A stretch of 64,000 nt of DNA. Source: Cherax quadricarinatus (lineage: Eukaryota; Arthropoda; Malacostraca; Decapoda; Parastacidae). How positions within the stretch are numbered: position 1 is the stretch's first letter; every line of letters begins with the position of its first letter. Below are positions 1-9,720 of this stretch, in pieces. The position numbers were made by a program, and so were the translations under genes. Location: NCBI RefSeq assembly GCF_038502225.1, contig NC_091300.1, positions 51,000,957-51,064,956 on the forward strand, in the 5' to 3' direction. The notes under the pieces were generated by a model that saw nothing but the letters and a program-made list of their open reading frames with translations, had not been told where the DNA came from and did not search any database.

Positions 1-3000
1 TGACTGCCAGTGTGAGTCATGCGTGAGTGTGGGTGATGAGGAGGTGAGTATTAATGCCATTGTGAGTCAAGCGTGAGTGTGGGTGATGAGGTGGTGAGAA
101 TGACTGCCAGTGTGAGTCATGCGTGAGTGTGGGTGATGAGGAGGTGACTATGACTGCCAGTGTGAGTCAAGCGTGAGTGTGGGTGATGTGGAGGTGAGTA
201 TGACTGCCAGTGTGAGTCATGCGTGAGTGTGGGTAATGAGGTGGTGAGTATGACTGCCAGTGTGAGTCATACGAGAGTGTGGGTGATGAGTTGGTGAGTA
301 TAACTGCCAGTGTGAGTCATGCGTGAGAGTGGGTGATGAGATGGTGAGTATGACTGCCAGTGTGAGTCATGCGTGAGTGTTGGTAATGAGACGGTGAGTA
401 TGACTGCCAGTGTGAGTCATGCTTGTGTGTGGGTGATGAAGAGGTGAGCATGACTGCCAGTGTGAGTCAAGGGTGAGTGTGGGTGATGAGGAGGTGAGTA
501 TGACTGCCAGTGTGACTCATGCCTGAGTGTGGGTGATGAAGAGGTGAGTATGACTGCCATTGTGAGTCATGCGTGAGTGTGGGTGATGAGGTGGTGAGTA
601 TGACTGCCAGTGTGAGTCATGCGTGAGTGTGGGTGATGAGGAGATGAGTATGACTGCCATTGTGAGTCATGCATGAGTGTGGGTGATGAGGTGGTGAGAA
701 TGACTGCCAGTGTGAGGCATACGTGAGTGTGGGTGATGAGTATGACTGCCAGTTTGAGTAATGCGAGAGTGAGGGTGATGAGGTGGTGAGTATGACTGCC
801 AGTGTGAGTCATGTGTGAGTGTGGGTGATGAGGTGGTGAGTATGACTGCCAGTGTGAGTCATGTGTGAGTGTGGGTGATGAGGCGGTGAGTATGAAAGCC
901 AGTGTGAGTCATGCGTGGGTGTGGGTGATGAGCTGGTGAGTATGACTGCCAGTGTGAGTCAAACGTGAGTGTGGGTGATGAGGAGGTGAGTATGACTGCC
1001 AGTGTGAGTCATGCGTGAGTGTGGGTGATGAGGTGGTGAGTATGACTGCCAGTGTGAGTCATGCGTGAGTGTGGGTGATGAGGAGGTGAGTATTAATGCC
1101 ATTGTGAGTCATACGTGAGTGTGGGTGATGAGGTGGTGAGAATGACTGCCAGTGTGAGTCATGCGTGAATGTGGGTGATGAGGTGGTGAGTATGACTGCC
1201 ATTGCGAGTCATGCGTGAGTGTGGGTGATGAGGTGGTGAGTGTGACTGCCAGTGTGAGTCATGCGTGAGTGTGGGTGATGAGGTGGTGAGTGTGACTGCC
1301 AGTGTGAGTCATGCGTGAGTTTGGGTGATGAGGTGGTGAGTATGACTGCCAGTGTGAGTCATGCGTGAGTGTGGGTGATGAGGTGGTGAGTATGACTGCC
1401 AATGTGAGTCATGCGTGAGTGTGGGTGATGAGGTTGTCAGTATGATTGCCAGTGAGTCATGCGTGAGTGTGGGTGATGAGGTGGTGAGTATGACTGCCAG
1501 TGTGAGTCATCCGTGAGTGTGGGTGATGAGGTGGTGAGTATGACTGCCAGTGTGAGTCATGCGTGAGTGTGGGTGATGAGATGGTGAGTATGACTGCCAG
1601 TGTGAGTCATGCGTGAGTGTGGGTGATGAAGCGGTGAGTATGACTGCCAGTGTGAGTCATGTGTGAGTGTGGGTGATGAGGAGGTGAGTATGACTGCCAG
1701 TGTGAGTCAAGCGTGAGTGTGGGTGATGTGGAGGTGAGTATGACTGCCAGTGTCAGTCATGCGTGAGTGTGGGTAATGAGGTGGCGAGTATGACTGCCAG
1801 TGTGAGTCATGCGAGAGTGTGGGTGATGTGTTGGTGAGTATAACTGCCAGTGTGAGTCATGCGTGAGTGTGGGTGATGAGATGGTGAGTATGACTGCCAG
1901 TGTGAGTCATGCGTGAGTGTGGGTGATGAGACGGTGAGTATGAATGCCAGTGTGAGTCATGCGTGTTTGTGGGTGATGAGGTGAGTATGACTGCCAGTGT
2001 GAGTCAAGCGTGAGTGTGGGTGATGAAGAGGTGAGTATGACTGCCAGTGTGAGTCATTCATGAGTGTGGGTGATGAGGTGGTGAGTATGACTGCCAGTGT
2101 GAGTCACACGTGAGTGTGGGTGATGAGTATGACTGCCAGTATGAGTCATGCGTGAGTGAGGGTGATGAGGTGGTGAGTATGACTGCCAGAGTGAGTCATG
2201 CGTGAGTGTGGGTGATGAGGAGGTGAGTATGACTGCCAGTGTGAGTCATGCGTGAGTGTGGGTGATGAGGTGGTGAGTATGACTGCCAGTGTGAGTCATG
2301 CGTGAGTGTGGGTGATGAGGAGATGAGTATGACTGCCATTGTGAGTCATGCGTGAGTGTGGGTGATGAGGTGGTGAGAATGACTGCCAGTGTGAGTCATA
2401 CGTGAGTGTGGGTGATGAGGTGGTGAGTATGACTGCCAGTGTGAGTCACACGTGAGTGTGGGTGATGAGTATGACTGCCAGTATGAGTCATGCGTGAGTG
2501 AGGGTGATGAGGTGGTGAGTATGACTGCCAGTGTGAGTCATGCGTGAGTGTGGGTGATGAGGTGGTGAGTATGACTGCCAGTGTGAGTCATGCGTGAGTA
2601 TGGGTGATGAGATGGTGAGTATGACTACCAGTGAGTCATGCGTGAGTGTGGGTAATGAGGCGGTGAGTATGACTGCCAGTGTGAGTCAAACGTGAGTATG
2701 GGTGATGAGGAGGTGAGTATGACTGCCAGTGTGAGTCAAACGTGAGTGTGGATGATGAGGAGGTGAGTATGACTGCCAGTGTGAGTCATGCGTGAGTGTG
2801 GGTGATGAGGTGATGAGTATGACTGCCATTGTGAGTCATGCGTGAGTGTGGGTGATGAGGTGGTGAGTATGACTGCCAGTGTGAGTCATGCGTGAGTGTG
2901 GGTGATGAGATGGTGAGTATGACTGCCAGTGTGAGTCATGCGTCAGTGTGGGGGATGAACTGGTGAGTATGACTGCCAGTGTGAGTCGTACGTGAGTGTG

Positions 3001-5494
3001 GGTGATGAGGAGGTGAGTATGACTGCCAGTGTTAGTCAAGTGTGAGTGTGGGTGATGAGATGGAGAGTATGACTGCCAGTGTGAGTCATGCGTGAGTGTG
3101 GGTGATGAGTATGACTGCCAGTATGAGTCATGCGTGAGTGAGGGTGATGAGGTGGTGAGTATGACTGCCAGTGTGAGTCACACGTGAGTGTGGGTGATGA
3201 GTATAACTGCCAGTACGAGTCATGCGTGAGTGAGGGTGATGAGGTGGTGAGTATGACTGCCAGTGTGAGTCATGCGTGAGTGTGGGTGATGAGGTGGTGA
3301 GTATGACTGCCAGTGTGAGTCATGTGTGAGTGTGGGTGATGAGGTGGTGAGTATGACTGCCAGTGTTAGTCAAGCGTGAGTGTGGGTGATGAGATGGAGA
3401 GTATGACTGCCAGTGTGAGTCATGCGTGAGTGAGGGTGATGAGTTGGTGAGTATGACTGCCAGTGTGAGTCACACGTGAGTGTGAGTGATGAGTATGACT
3501 GCCAGTATGAGTCATGCGTGAGTGAGGGTGATGAGGTGGTGAGTATGACTGCCAGTGTGAGTCATGCGTGAGTGTGGGTGATGAGGTGGTGAGTATGACT
3601 GCCAGTGTGAGTCATGCGTGAGTATGGGTGATGAGATGGTGAGTAAGACTGCCAGTGAGTCATGCGTGAGTGTGGGTAATGAGGCGGTGAGTATGACTGC
3701 CAGTGTGAGTCAAACGTGAGTGTGGGTGATGAGGAGGTGAGTATGACTGCCAGTGTGAGTCAAACGTGAGTGTGGGTGATGAGGAGGTGAGTATGACTGC
3801 CAGTGTGAGTCATGCGTGAGTGTGGGTGATGAGGTGGTGAGTATGACTGCCAGTGTGAGTCATGCGTGAGTGTGGGTGATGAGGAGATGAGTATGACTGC
3901 CATTGTGAGTCATGCGTGAGTGTGGGTGATGAGGTGGTGAGTATGAATGCCAGTGTGAGTCATGCGTGAGTGTGGGTGATGAGTATGACTACCAGTGTGA
4001 GTCATGCGTGAGTGTGGGTGATGAGGTGGTTAGTATGACTGCCAGTGTGAGTCATGCGTGAGTGTGGGTGATGAGATGGTGAGTATGACTGCCAGTGTGA
4101 GTCATGCGTCAGTGTGGGTGATGAGCTGGTGAGTATGACTGCCAGTGTGAGTCATGTGTGAGTGTGGGTGATGAGGAGGTGAGTGTGATTGACAGTGTGA
4201 GTCATGCGTGTGTGTGAGTGATGGCGTGGTGAGTATGACTGCCAGTGTGAGTCATGCGTGTGTGTTGGTGATGAGGTGGTATGACTGCCAGTGTGAGCCC
4301 TGCGTGAGTGTGGGTGATGAGGTGGTGAGTATGACTGCCAGTGTGAGTCGTGCGTGAGTGTGGGTGATGAGGAGGTGAGTATGACTGCCAGTGTGAGTCC
4401 TGCGTGAGTGTGGGTGATGAGGTGGTGAGTATGACTGCCAGTGTGAGCCCTGCGTGAGTGTAGGTGATGAGGTGGTGAGTATTTCTGCCAGTGTGAGTCC
4501 TGCGTGAGTGTGGGTGATGAGGTGGTGAGTATGGCTGCCAGTGTGAGCCCTGCGTGAGTGTAGGTGATGAGGTGGTGAGTATGACTGCCAGTGTGAGTCC
4601 TGCGTGAGTGTGGGTGATGAGGTGGTGAGTATGACTGCCAGTGTGAGTCCTGCGTGAGTGTAGGTGATGAGGTGGTGAGTATGACTGCCAGTGTGAGTCA
4701 TGCGTAAGTGTGGGTGATGAGGTGGTGAGTATGACTGCCAGTGTGAGTCATGCGTGAGTGTGGGTGATGAGGTGGTGAGTATGACCGCCAGTGTGAGTCA
4801 TGCGTGTGTGTGGGTGATGAACTAGTGAGTATGACTGCCAGTGTGAGTCCTGCATGAGTGTGGGTGATGAGCTAGTGAGTATGACTGCCAGTGTGAGTCC
4901 TGCATGAGTGTGGGTGATGAGCTAATGAGTATGACTGCCAGTGTGAGTCCTGCATGAGTGTGGGTGATGAGCTAGTGAGTATGACTGCCAGTGTGAGTCC
5001 TGCATGAGTGTGGGTGATGAGCTAGTGAGTATGACTGCCAGTGTGAGTCCTGCATGAGTGTGGGTGATGAACTAGTGAGTACGACTGCCAGTGTGAGTCC
5101 TGCATGAGTGTGGGTGATGAACTAGTGAGTATGACTGCCAGTGTGAGTCCTGCATGAGTGTGGGTGATGAACTAGTGAGTACGACTGCCAGTGTGAGTCC
5201 TGCATGAGTGTGGGTGATGAACTAGTGAGTATGACTGCCAGTGTGAGTCCTGCATGAGTGTGGGTGATGAGCTAATGAGTATGACTGCCAGTGTGAGTCC
5301 TGCATGAGTGTGGGTGATGAACTAGTGAGTACGACTGCCAGTGTGAGTCCTGCATGAGTGTGGGTGATGAACTAGTGAGTATGACTGCCAGTGTGAGTCC
5401 TGCATGAGTGTGGGTGATGAACTAGTGAGTACGACTGCCAGTGTGAGTCCTGCATGAGTGTGGGTGATGAACTAGTGAGTATGACTGCCAGTAT
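1..5494. repeat. 50-bp minisatellite array, about 109 units
   Basis: Units of 50 bp follow the pattern TGACTGCCAGTGTGAGTCAT followed by a GCGTGAGTGTGGGTGATGAG-type half and GTGGTGAGTA. Units start at 1, 51 and 101, and the phase holds for most of the array. Forty-bp units lacking the last ten bases occur near 711, 2101, 2441, 3081 and 3161. Larger blocks are duplicated. A GTGATGTGGAGG variant at 183 recurs 1540 bp later at 1723, and a TGAGTATGGG plus GGTAATGAGG pair at 2.59 kb recurs 1024 bp later. No gene is seen. The array runs off the left edge of the window. Unit length is read directly from the sequence; the copy number is estimated from length. Confidence 0.97.
4810..5494. repeat. homogenised subfamily at the right end of the 50-bp array
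   Basis: These units carry CCTGCATGAG in place of CATGCGTGAG, and GAACTAGTGAG or GAGCTAGTGAG in place of GAGGTGGTGAG. They are far more uniform than the units to the left. From about 5080 onward, units with GTACGACTGCC and GTATGACTGCC alternate, which gives a 100-bp higher-order pattern. A transitional subfamily (CCCTGCGTGAG) sits at about 4280-4690. This looks like recent local amplification at one edge. Confidence 0.9.
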
Positions 5495-6744
5495 GAAGCA
5501 CAAGTGTGGATGTAACTAAGAAAACAGTGTTGTGTTGTGGATTATCAATTATTAGTTAGTTCAGTGATCCACAGTGCTAACTTTACTTGTTACACTCAAG
5601 TTAAGAGAGAAAGTTGGCAAATTCTTGTATCTTATGAGTTTTTCTATTTTAGAGAGCTTATTTCCGTCTTACTGTTTTATTGAGTTAAACCACAACGTAA
5701 ATACGGTTTAATGTTAATTCTGTTATTTTTACTTTTTTTTTCATCCTCCAGAAACTTGTGTTTTCGCTCATAACTCGAGAACATTTCATGCGATCGGTTT
5801 GAAATTTGCAGTTCATGTGTACAGTAACACATTAAGGCCAGATTAGTTGAATAATTGGCACGTGTATGAGCCCTACGACCAGTGTTGTTGAACCCACTTC
5901 CAGCATCCTGGAATGGCTGGCATAACTTCCAGCAACATTCCAGTTTTATTAAATAAAGAGTGATGTTTATTTACATGCAATAACTGCAGACTATTTCCTT
6001 TTATCTGCTTCAGAATATTAACGTCGCTGGCGCTTTCTTTATAAAAAAAATTCACCCATAAGTTAAATCTGAGTTGGATTAAATTTCAAATTTTAGTTAA
6101 ATTGTTAAAAAAAATTATTTGTAATCATTGGAATGACGTCACTTACTGGAGAATGTCTCTTCTGGTCAGCTTCAAACTTTCACCACTGGTGAACTTTTTA
6201 AAAAGAAATCTTGTGGCGAATCTTGAGTTACGTAACTTTTAATTTTCCAAGGTTTTAAATAATTTGTTTCTCATGCAGTTACTGAAGAATGCCTCTTCTG
6301 GTCGTCTTCAAACCCTAAATGCTGTTGTTTTTTTATTTGGAAGTATTTTTTTATTGATTTTGGGCAGTGTGGGTACCAGTTTATTTATTTGGAAGTATTT
6401 TTTTATTGATTTTGGGCAGTGTGGGTACCAGTTTAATTTTAATGCAATTAATAAATTTTATTTACTTAAAATCTCAGAATATTGTTTTCTTATAAGATAT
6501 AGTTTAAAATTCATTATTAATGAGGAAATTAAACTGAAAAAAATAAATAAATCTCGTTTTATATAGTATATAAATTTTTCGTGGATAGAATTTTCAATTT
6601 TCAGAGCACTGTCACCATTTTTCTTTTCTATCTCCAAAACTTTAGTTAGGAAGTTGATAATGCCATATTCGATGGGCTTGAAATTTTTAACTCCGGGGAA
6701 AAGATTCACGAGACTGACTTTTGTATAAATAATTTAGAAAACGT
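5495..6744. other. AT-rich intergenic DNA with a decayed dispersed repeat
   Basis: No gene is recognisable. Four related stretches occur near 5760-5815, 6148-6185, 6280-6318 and 6640-6690. Each joins an ACTGAAGAATGCCTCTTCTG-like half to a GGTCGTCTTCAAACC-like half. The same family appears in the opposite orientation at 57.99-58.77 kb. Small open frames here show no family features. Confidence 0.6.
6333..6436. repeat. 52-bp tandem duplication
   Basis: A 52-bp block containing TTATTTGGAAGTATTTTTTT and GGGCAGTGTGGGTACCAG occurs twice in direct tandem with essentially no differences. It makes the short open frame across it look repetitive, but nothing suggests coding. Confidence 0.9.
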
Positions 6745-7100
6745 ACAAGTTGATAATTGAGACTCTTGTGCAACACTGAGTTATCTTTATTCTGGAAACC
6801 TTTCGCCAGCCATTAGCTTCTTCGGTCCAATACAGAGAACGGTTGATGATGAGGAAGAGTTTGAAGTAATCAGTCCCTCGACCTGGAGATGATGTGTTCA
6901 ATCTATCAATCTTGGTAAAACTTGTATCATGACTGACGGACCGAACACATCAACTCTAGGCTGGGGGACTAATTACCTTTTAAACTCTTTCTCATCTTCA
7001 ACCGTTCTCTGTACTGGACTGAAGTCACTGGCTGGCGAAACGTTCCAAAATAAAGATAACTTAAATGTTGCACAAGAGTCTCGTCTATCATTCATTGGAC
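6745..7100. mobile_element. fold-back element FB-1 of the GAAACGTTTCG family
   Basis: The left arm begins with ACAAGTTGATAATTGAGACT and carries a TTTATT box and the core GGAAACCTTTCGCC. The right arm is its approximate reverse complement, with GGCGAAACGTTCC and AATAAAGATAAC, and ends in CACAAGAGTCTC. The arms are roughly 110-120 bp around a spacer of about 100 bp. The core in the left arm is mutated. No transposase is encoded, so this is a non-autonomous inverted-repeat element. Confidence 0.8.
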
Positions 7101-7261
7101 TATTTATAAGTGTAAGTGTCCTGTGGACAGTGTTACATAGGCCATTCCAAGACTTAGTTTCCGTGTGGTAACTGTAGACAATCACCGGTAATCAGCTTCA
7201 CAATTCGACCACCAGTGTATGCTACTTAAAAGAAAGTTGTTACATTTAATACAGTATATTT

Positions 7262-7767
7262 GTTGATAAATTAGACACATGTGCAACTCTTGGGTATCTT
7301 TATTGAGGAAACGTTTCGCCACACAGTGGCTTCATCAGTCCATACAAAGGAGAATCTTGAAGAACAGGAGGAGAATGAGGTAATCAGTCCCTCAACCTTG
7401 TCAGACACTGCAACTTCTTGGGATCTTAATACTTGGGAATTCTTCGCTTGCCTAATTCTTGGGCACGACCTACTTCCACATTGAACAAATGTGACACCAC
7501 CTACGACTGCTGCACCTCTCCTGCCATACGGTTTATAAGCTGCTTCTCCGCTCATATGCCGTATTCTATTCAAGATTGATTTACTGAACACATCGACTCA
7601 AGGTTGAGGGACTGATTACCTCATTCTCCTCCTGTTCTTCAAGATTCTCCTTTGTATGGACTGATGAAGCCACTGTGTGGCGAAACGTTTCCTCAATAAA
7701 GATACCCAAGAGTTGCACATGTGTCTAATTTATCAACATGTCGGTTCTGTGAACCATTCATCTACAG
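7262..7767. mobile_element. fold-back element FB-2 of the GAAACGTTTCG family
   Basis: The left arm (about 7262-7399) and right arm (about 7592-7737) are near-perfect reverse complements over about 140 bp. Order from the tip inward: TTGATAAATTAGACACATGT, then CTTTATTGAGG, the core GAAACGTTTCGCC, then GTGGCTTCATCAGTCCA. The right end runs further (CGGTTCTGTGAACCATTCAT), which the left end lacks. The 190-bp spacer is shared with the copies at 51.3-51.8 kb. No transposase is present. Confidence 0.88.
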
Positions 7768-8098
7768 TGTATTTGTGCCATTTTGTTATTAATTTATACA
7801 TGGTATAGTTTTATTATACAATTTTGCATTACGTTGCCTTGATGCTGGTGAGGAGCTCGTGATCCAAGGAACTGTACTTATCTTCCACTTCCTTGGCTAG
7901 AATCTGAATGCCTTTATTTCCATGGGCGCTATAGGACCCGTGTATGTTTAGAGCTCTCCTCTAATTAGAAAAATACACACAGTTGTGAACGGCATTAATC
8001 TGTAATGGGTGAAATGAATAAAAGATTTTTTGGGTATAGGTTAAATTAGCTGTGCAGTGTGACTCCCTGAAATCGTAATGTCACGATTGCAAATAAAC
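7768..8098. other. unannotated intergenic DNA
   Basis: I see no gene or repeat here beyond short AT-rich runs. The last ~40 bp (GTCACGATTGCAAATAAACC) looks like the flank of the SINE piece that follows. Confidence 0.5.
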
Positions 8099-8106
8099 CT
8101 TAAAAC

Positions 8107-8206
8107 GGGTGGGGATAGAACCCGCGATCAGAGAGTCTCAAAACTCCAGACCAACGCGGTCTGGAGTTTTCAGACTCTCTGATCGTGGGTTCTAACCTCG
8201 CCCGTG
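8107..8206. repeat. palindromic tRNA-derived SINE fragment
   Basis: Two head parts of a tRNA-like SINE face each other around the centre AACGCGGT. Each arm contains CAGAGAGTCTC and CTCCAGACC-type segments and a B-box-like stretch (GGGTTCTAACC on the plus strand, its complement on the minus strand). A single-armed relative lies at 62.33-62.41 kb. The tRNA origin is inferred from the B-box-like and T-arm-like sequence. This is not a functional tRNA gene. Confidence 0.7.
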
Positions 8207-8210
8207 GTAT

Positions 8211-8784
8211 GATTTTTTTTTCTTAGCATTGCAGTATCTGGAAAACAGATCCTCAAGTCAGCAATATACTTTTAGTGCTGATGTATTGTCTACAAAGGAC
8301 ACAGTCTCTTGGTTTTAGCTCGTGTAAGTTATTATGTGTCGATTTTATTATCGATTCTTTTTTCTTTTTTTTTTTTTTGAGAAATGATCAGAGATAACAA
8401 GTATGTTACAGAAGTCGACTTTACTGGATAATTTTAGGTCAAATCATTATGAAAGATTTGTGTGCCCTTACGACCATTGTTGAGAAATTTGTATATTATC
8501 TGCCCATAATTTAAACTGTACTTTCATACTTTCTTGCTTAAGCTGGTCAATCATACTTAGAGAGAATCTTGGATTAATTAGCCTGTATTAGTCAGAATTT
8601 GCCATTTTGAAAGAAATTTTGAAAACTGAATTACTGGTTTTCAAGGAATAATTCCTGAGTGTCGGATCGGAATATCAACACATCAACGTTGATAACTTAA
8701 TAATTCCATATTATGACTTTTGAATTCTTCTTCTGAATCACTTCAAATCTTCGCCTCTGATGTGATAAATATTCTAGAAAACTG
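8211..8784. other. unannotated AT-rich intergenic DNA
   Basis: The stretch contains a poly-T run near 8357-8378 and otherwise ordinary AT-rich sequence. No gene, RNA or repeat could be supported. Confidence 0.5.
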
Positions 8785-9075
8785 ACAAGTTAAAGAATGA
8801 GGCACTTGAGTAACACTTGTGAGAATTTATTTAGGGAACGTTTCTCCATTCAGTGGCTTCGTCAGTCCAGTGCAAAGAACAAGAGTAGAAAAAGTGGAGG
8901 AGTTTGAGGTAATCAGTTCTTCAGCCTGGGATCGATGTGCCCAAGTTATCAGTCTTGAAGACTGATTACCTGTACACATCGATTCCAGGATAAGGGACTG
9001 ATTACCTCAGACTCCTACTCTTTTTCTACCCTCCTTTGTATTGGACTGAGGAAGTCGTAGTGTGTAGTAAACATT
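8785..9075. mobile_element. fold-back element FB-3, decayed
   Basis: The left arm starts ACAAGTTAAAGAATGAGGCA and carries TTTATTTAGGGAACGTTTCTCC and GTGGCTTCGTCAGTCCAGT. The right arm has GTATTGGACTGAGGAAGTCG but its core has decayed to AGTAAACATTAC. The spacer contains a second inverted pair (AGTCTTGAAGACT). The family is the same as FB-1 and FB-2, but the copy is older. Confidence 0.72.
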
Positions 9076-9107
9076 ACAAACTCATGCCGAACTCTTCACT
9101 ATTCCAG

Positions 9108-9246
9108 TCACTTTCACTGGAGTGCAGGAGACTGGGTTTACGTAATACGGGGAATATCTCTCACGGATGATGAAACGACCGAAATACGTCCAATTAATTT
9201 TGTTGTGCTGCCAAAATTTCATACTTTTCAGGACTCCGGAACAAAG
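9108..9246 (+). other. exon-like open stretch ending in a consensus splice donor (unproven)
   Basis: One plus-strand frame is open from about 9080 through 9246 and reads, in part, WVYVIRGISLTDDETTE and then NFVVLPKFHTFQDSGTK. A candidate acceptor (CACTATTCCAG) ends at 9107. A consensus-like donor (AAAG then GTAAGT) follows at 9247. I do not recognise the protein family. An open run of this length can easily arise by chance, and neighbouring DNA is all repeats, so this may be a decayed mobile-element fragment. No other exon of the same gene was found. Confidence 0.2.
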
Positions 9247-9275
9247 GTAAGTCTATATGAATTTCAACTTTTTCT

Positions 9276-9281
<6 letters not shown>

Positions 9282-9315
<34 letters not shown>
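9282..9315. repeat. (GA)n microsatellite
   Basis: An uninterrupted GA dinucleotide run forms the left boundary of the large purine-rich array. Confidence 0.95.
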
Positions 9316-9318
<3 letters not shown>

Positions 9319-9720
9319 GTGAGGAGAGCGGGAAGATGAGCTGGAGGAAGGTGGGAGAGTAGGAGGGAGGGAGGTAAGCAGGAGGATGGTGGGAATGTAG
9401 GAGGGAGGGACGTAAGCAGGAGGAAGGTGGGAGAGCAGGATGGAGGGAGGTAAGCAGGAGGAAGGTGGGAGAGCAGGATGGAGGTAGGTAAGCAGGAGGA
9501 GGATGGGAGAGCAGGAGGGAGGGAGGTAAACAGGAGGAAGGTGGGAGAGCAGGAGGGAGGGAGGTAATCAGGAGTAAGGTGGGAGAGCAGGAGGGAGGTA
9601 CAGAGGAGGTATAAAGAGGAAGATGGGAGACAGGAGGGAGGAGCCACAGGAGCAAAGTGAGCAGGAGAGAACAGGTACAGGAGGAAGGTGAGAGCATTAG
9701 GGAGGTAGAAAAGAGATAGC
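9316..9720. repeat. left, recognisable part of the 38-bp purine-rich array
   Basis: Units of 38 bp or close derivatives read GTAAGCAGGAGGAAGGTGGG then AGAGCAGGAGGGAGGGAG. Near 9360-9600 the units are clear, and they blend into degraded sequence after about 9720. The minus strand shows long Pro/Ser/Leu-rich open frames, which are a by-product of the repeat. Confidence 0.9.

Noticed and set aside
567..4701. Thr/His-rich open frames on the minus strand.
   Set aside because: They are translations of the 50-bp minisatellite and exist only where unit length keeps the frame.
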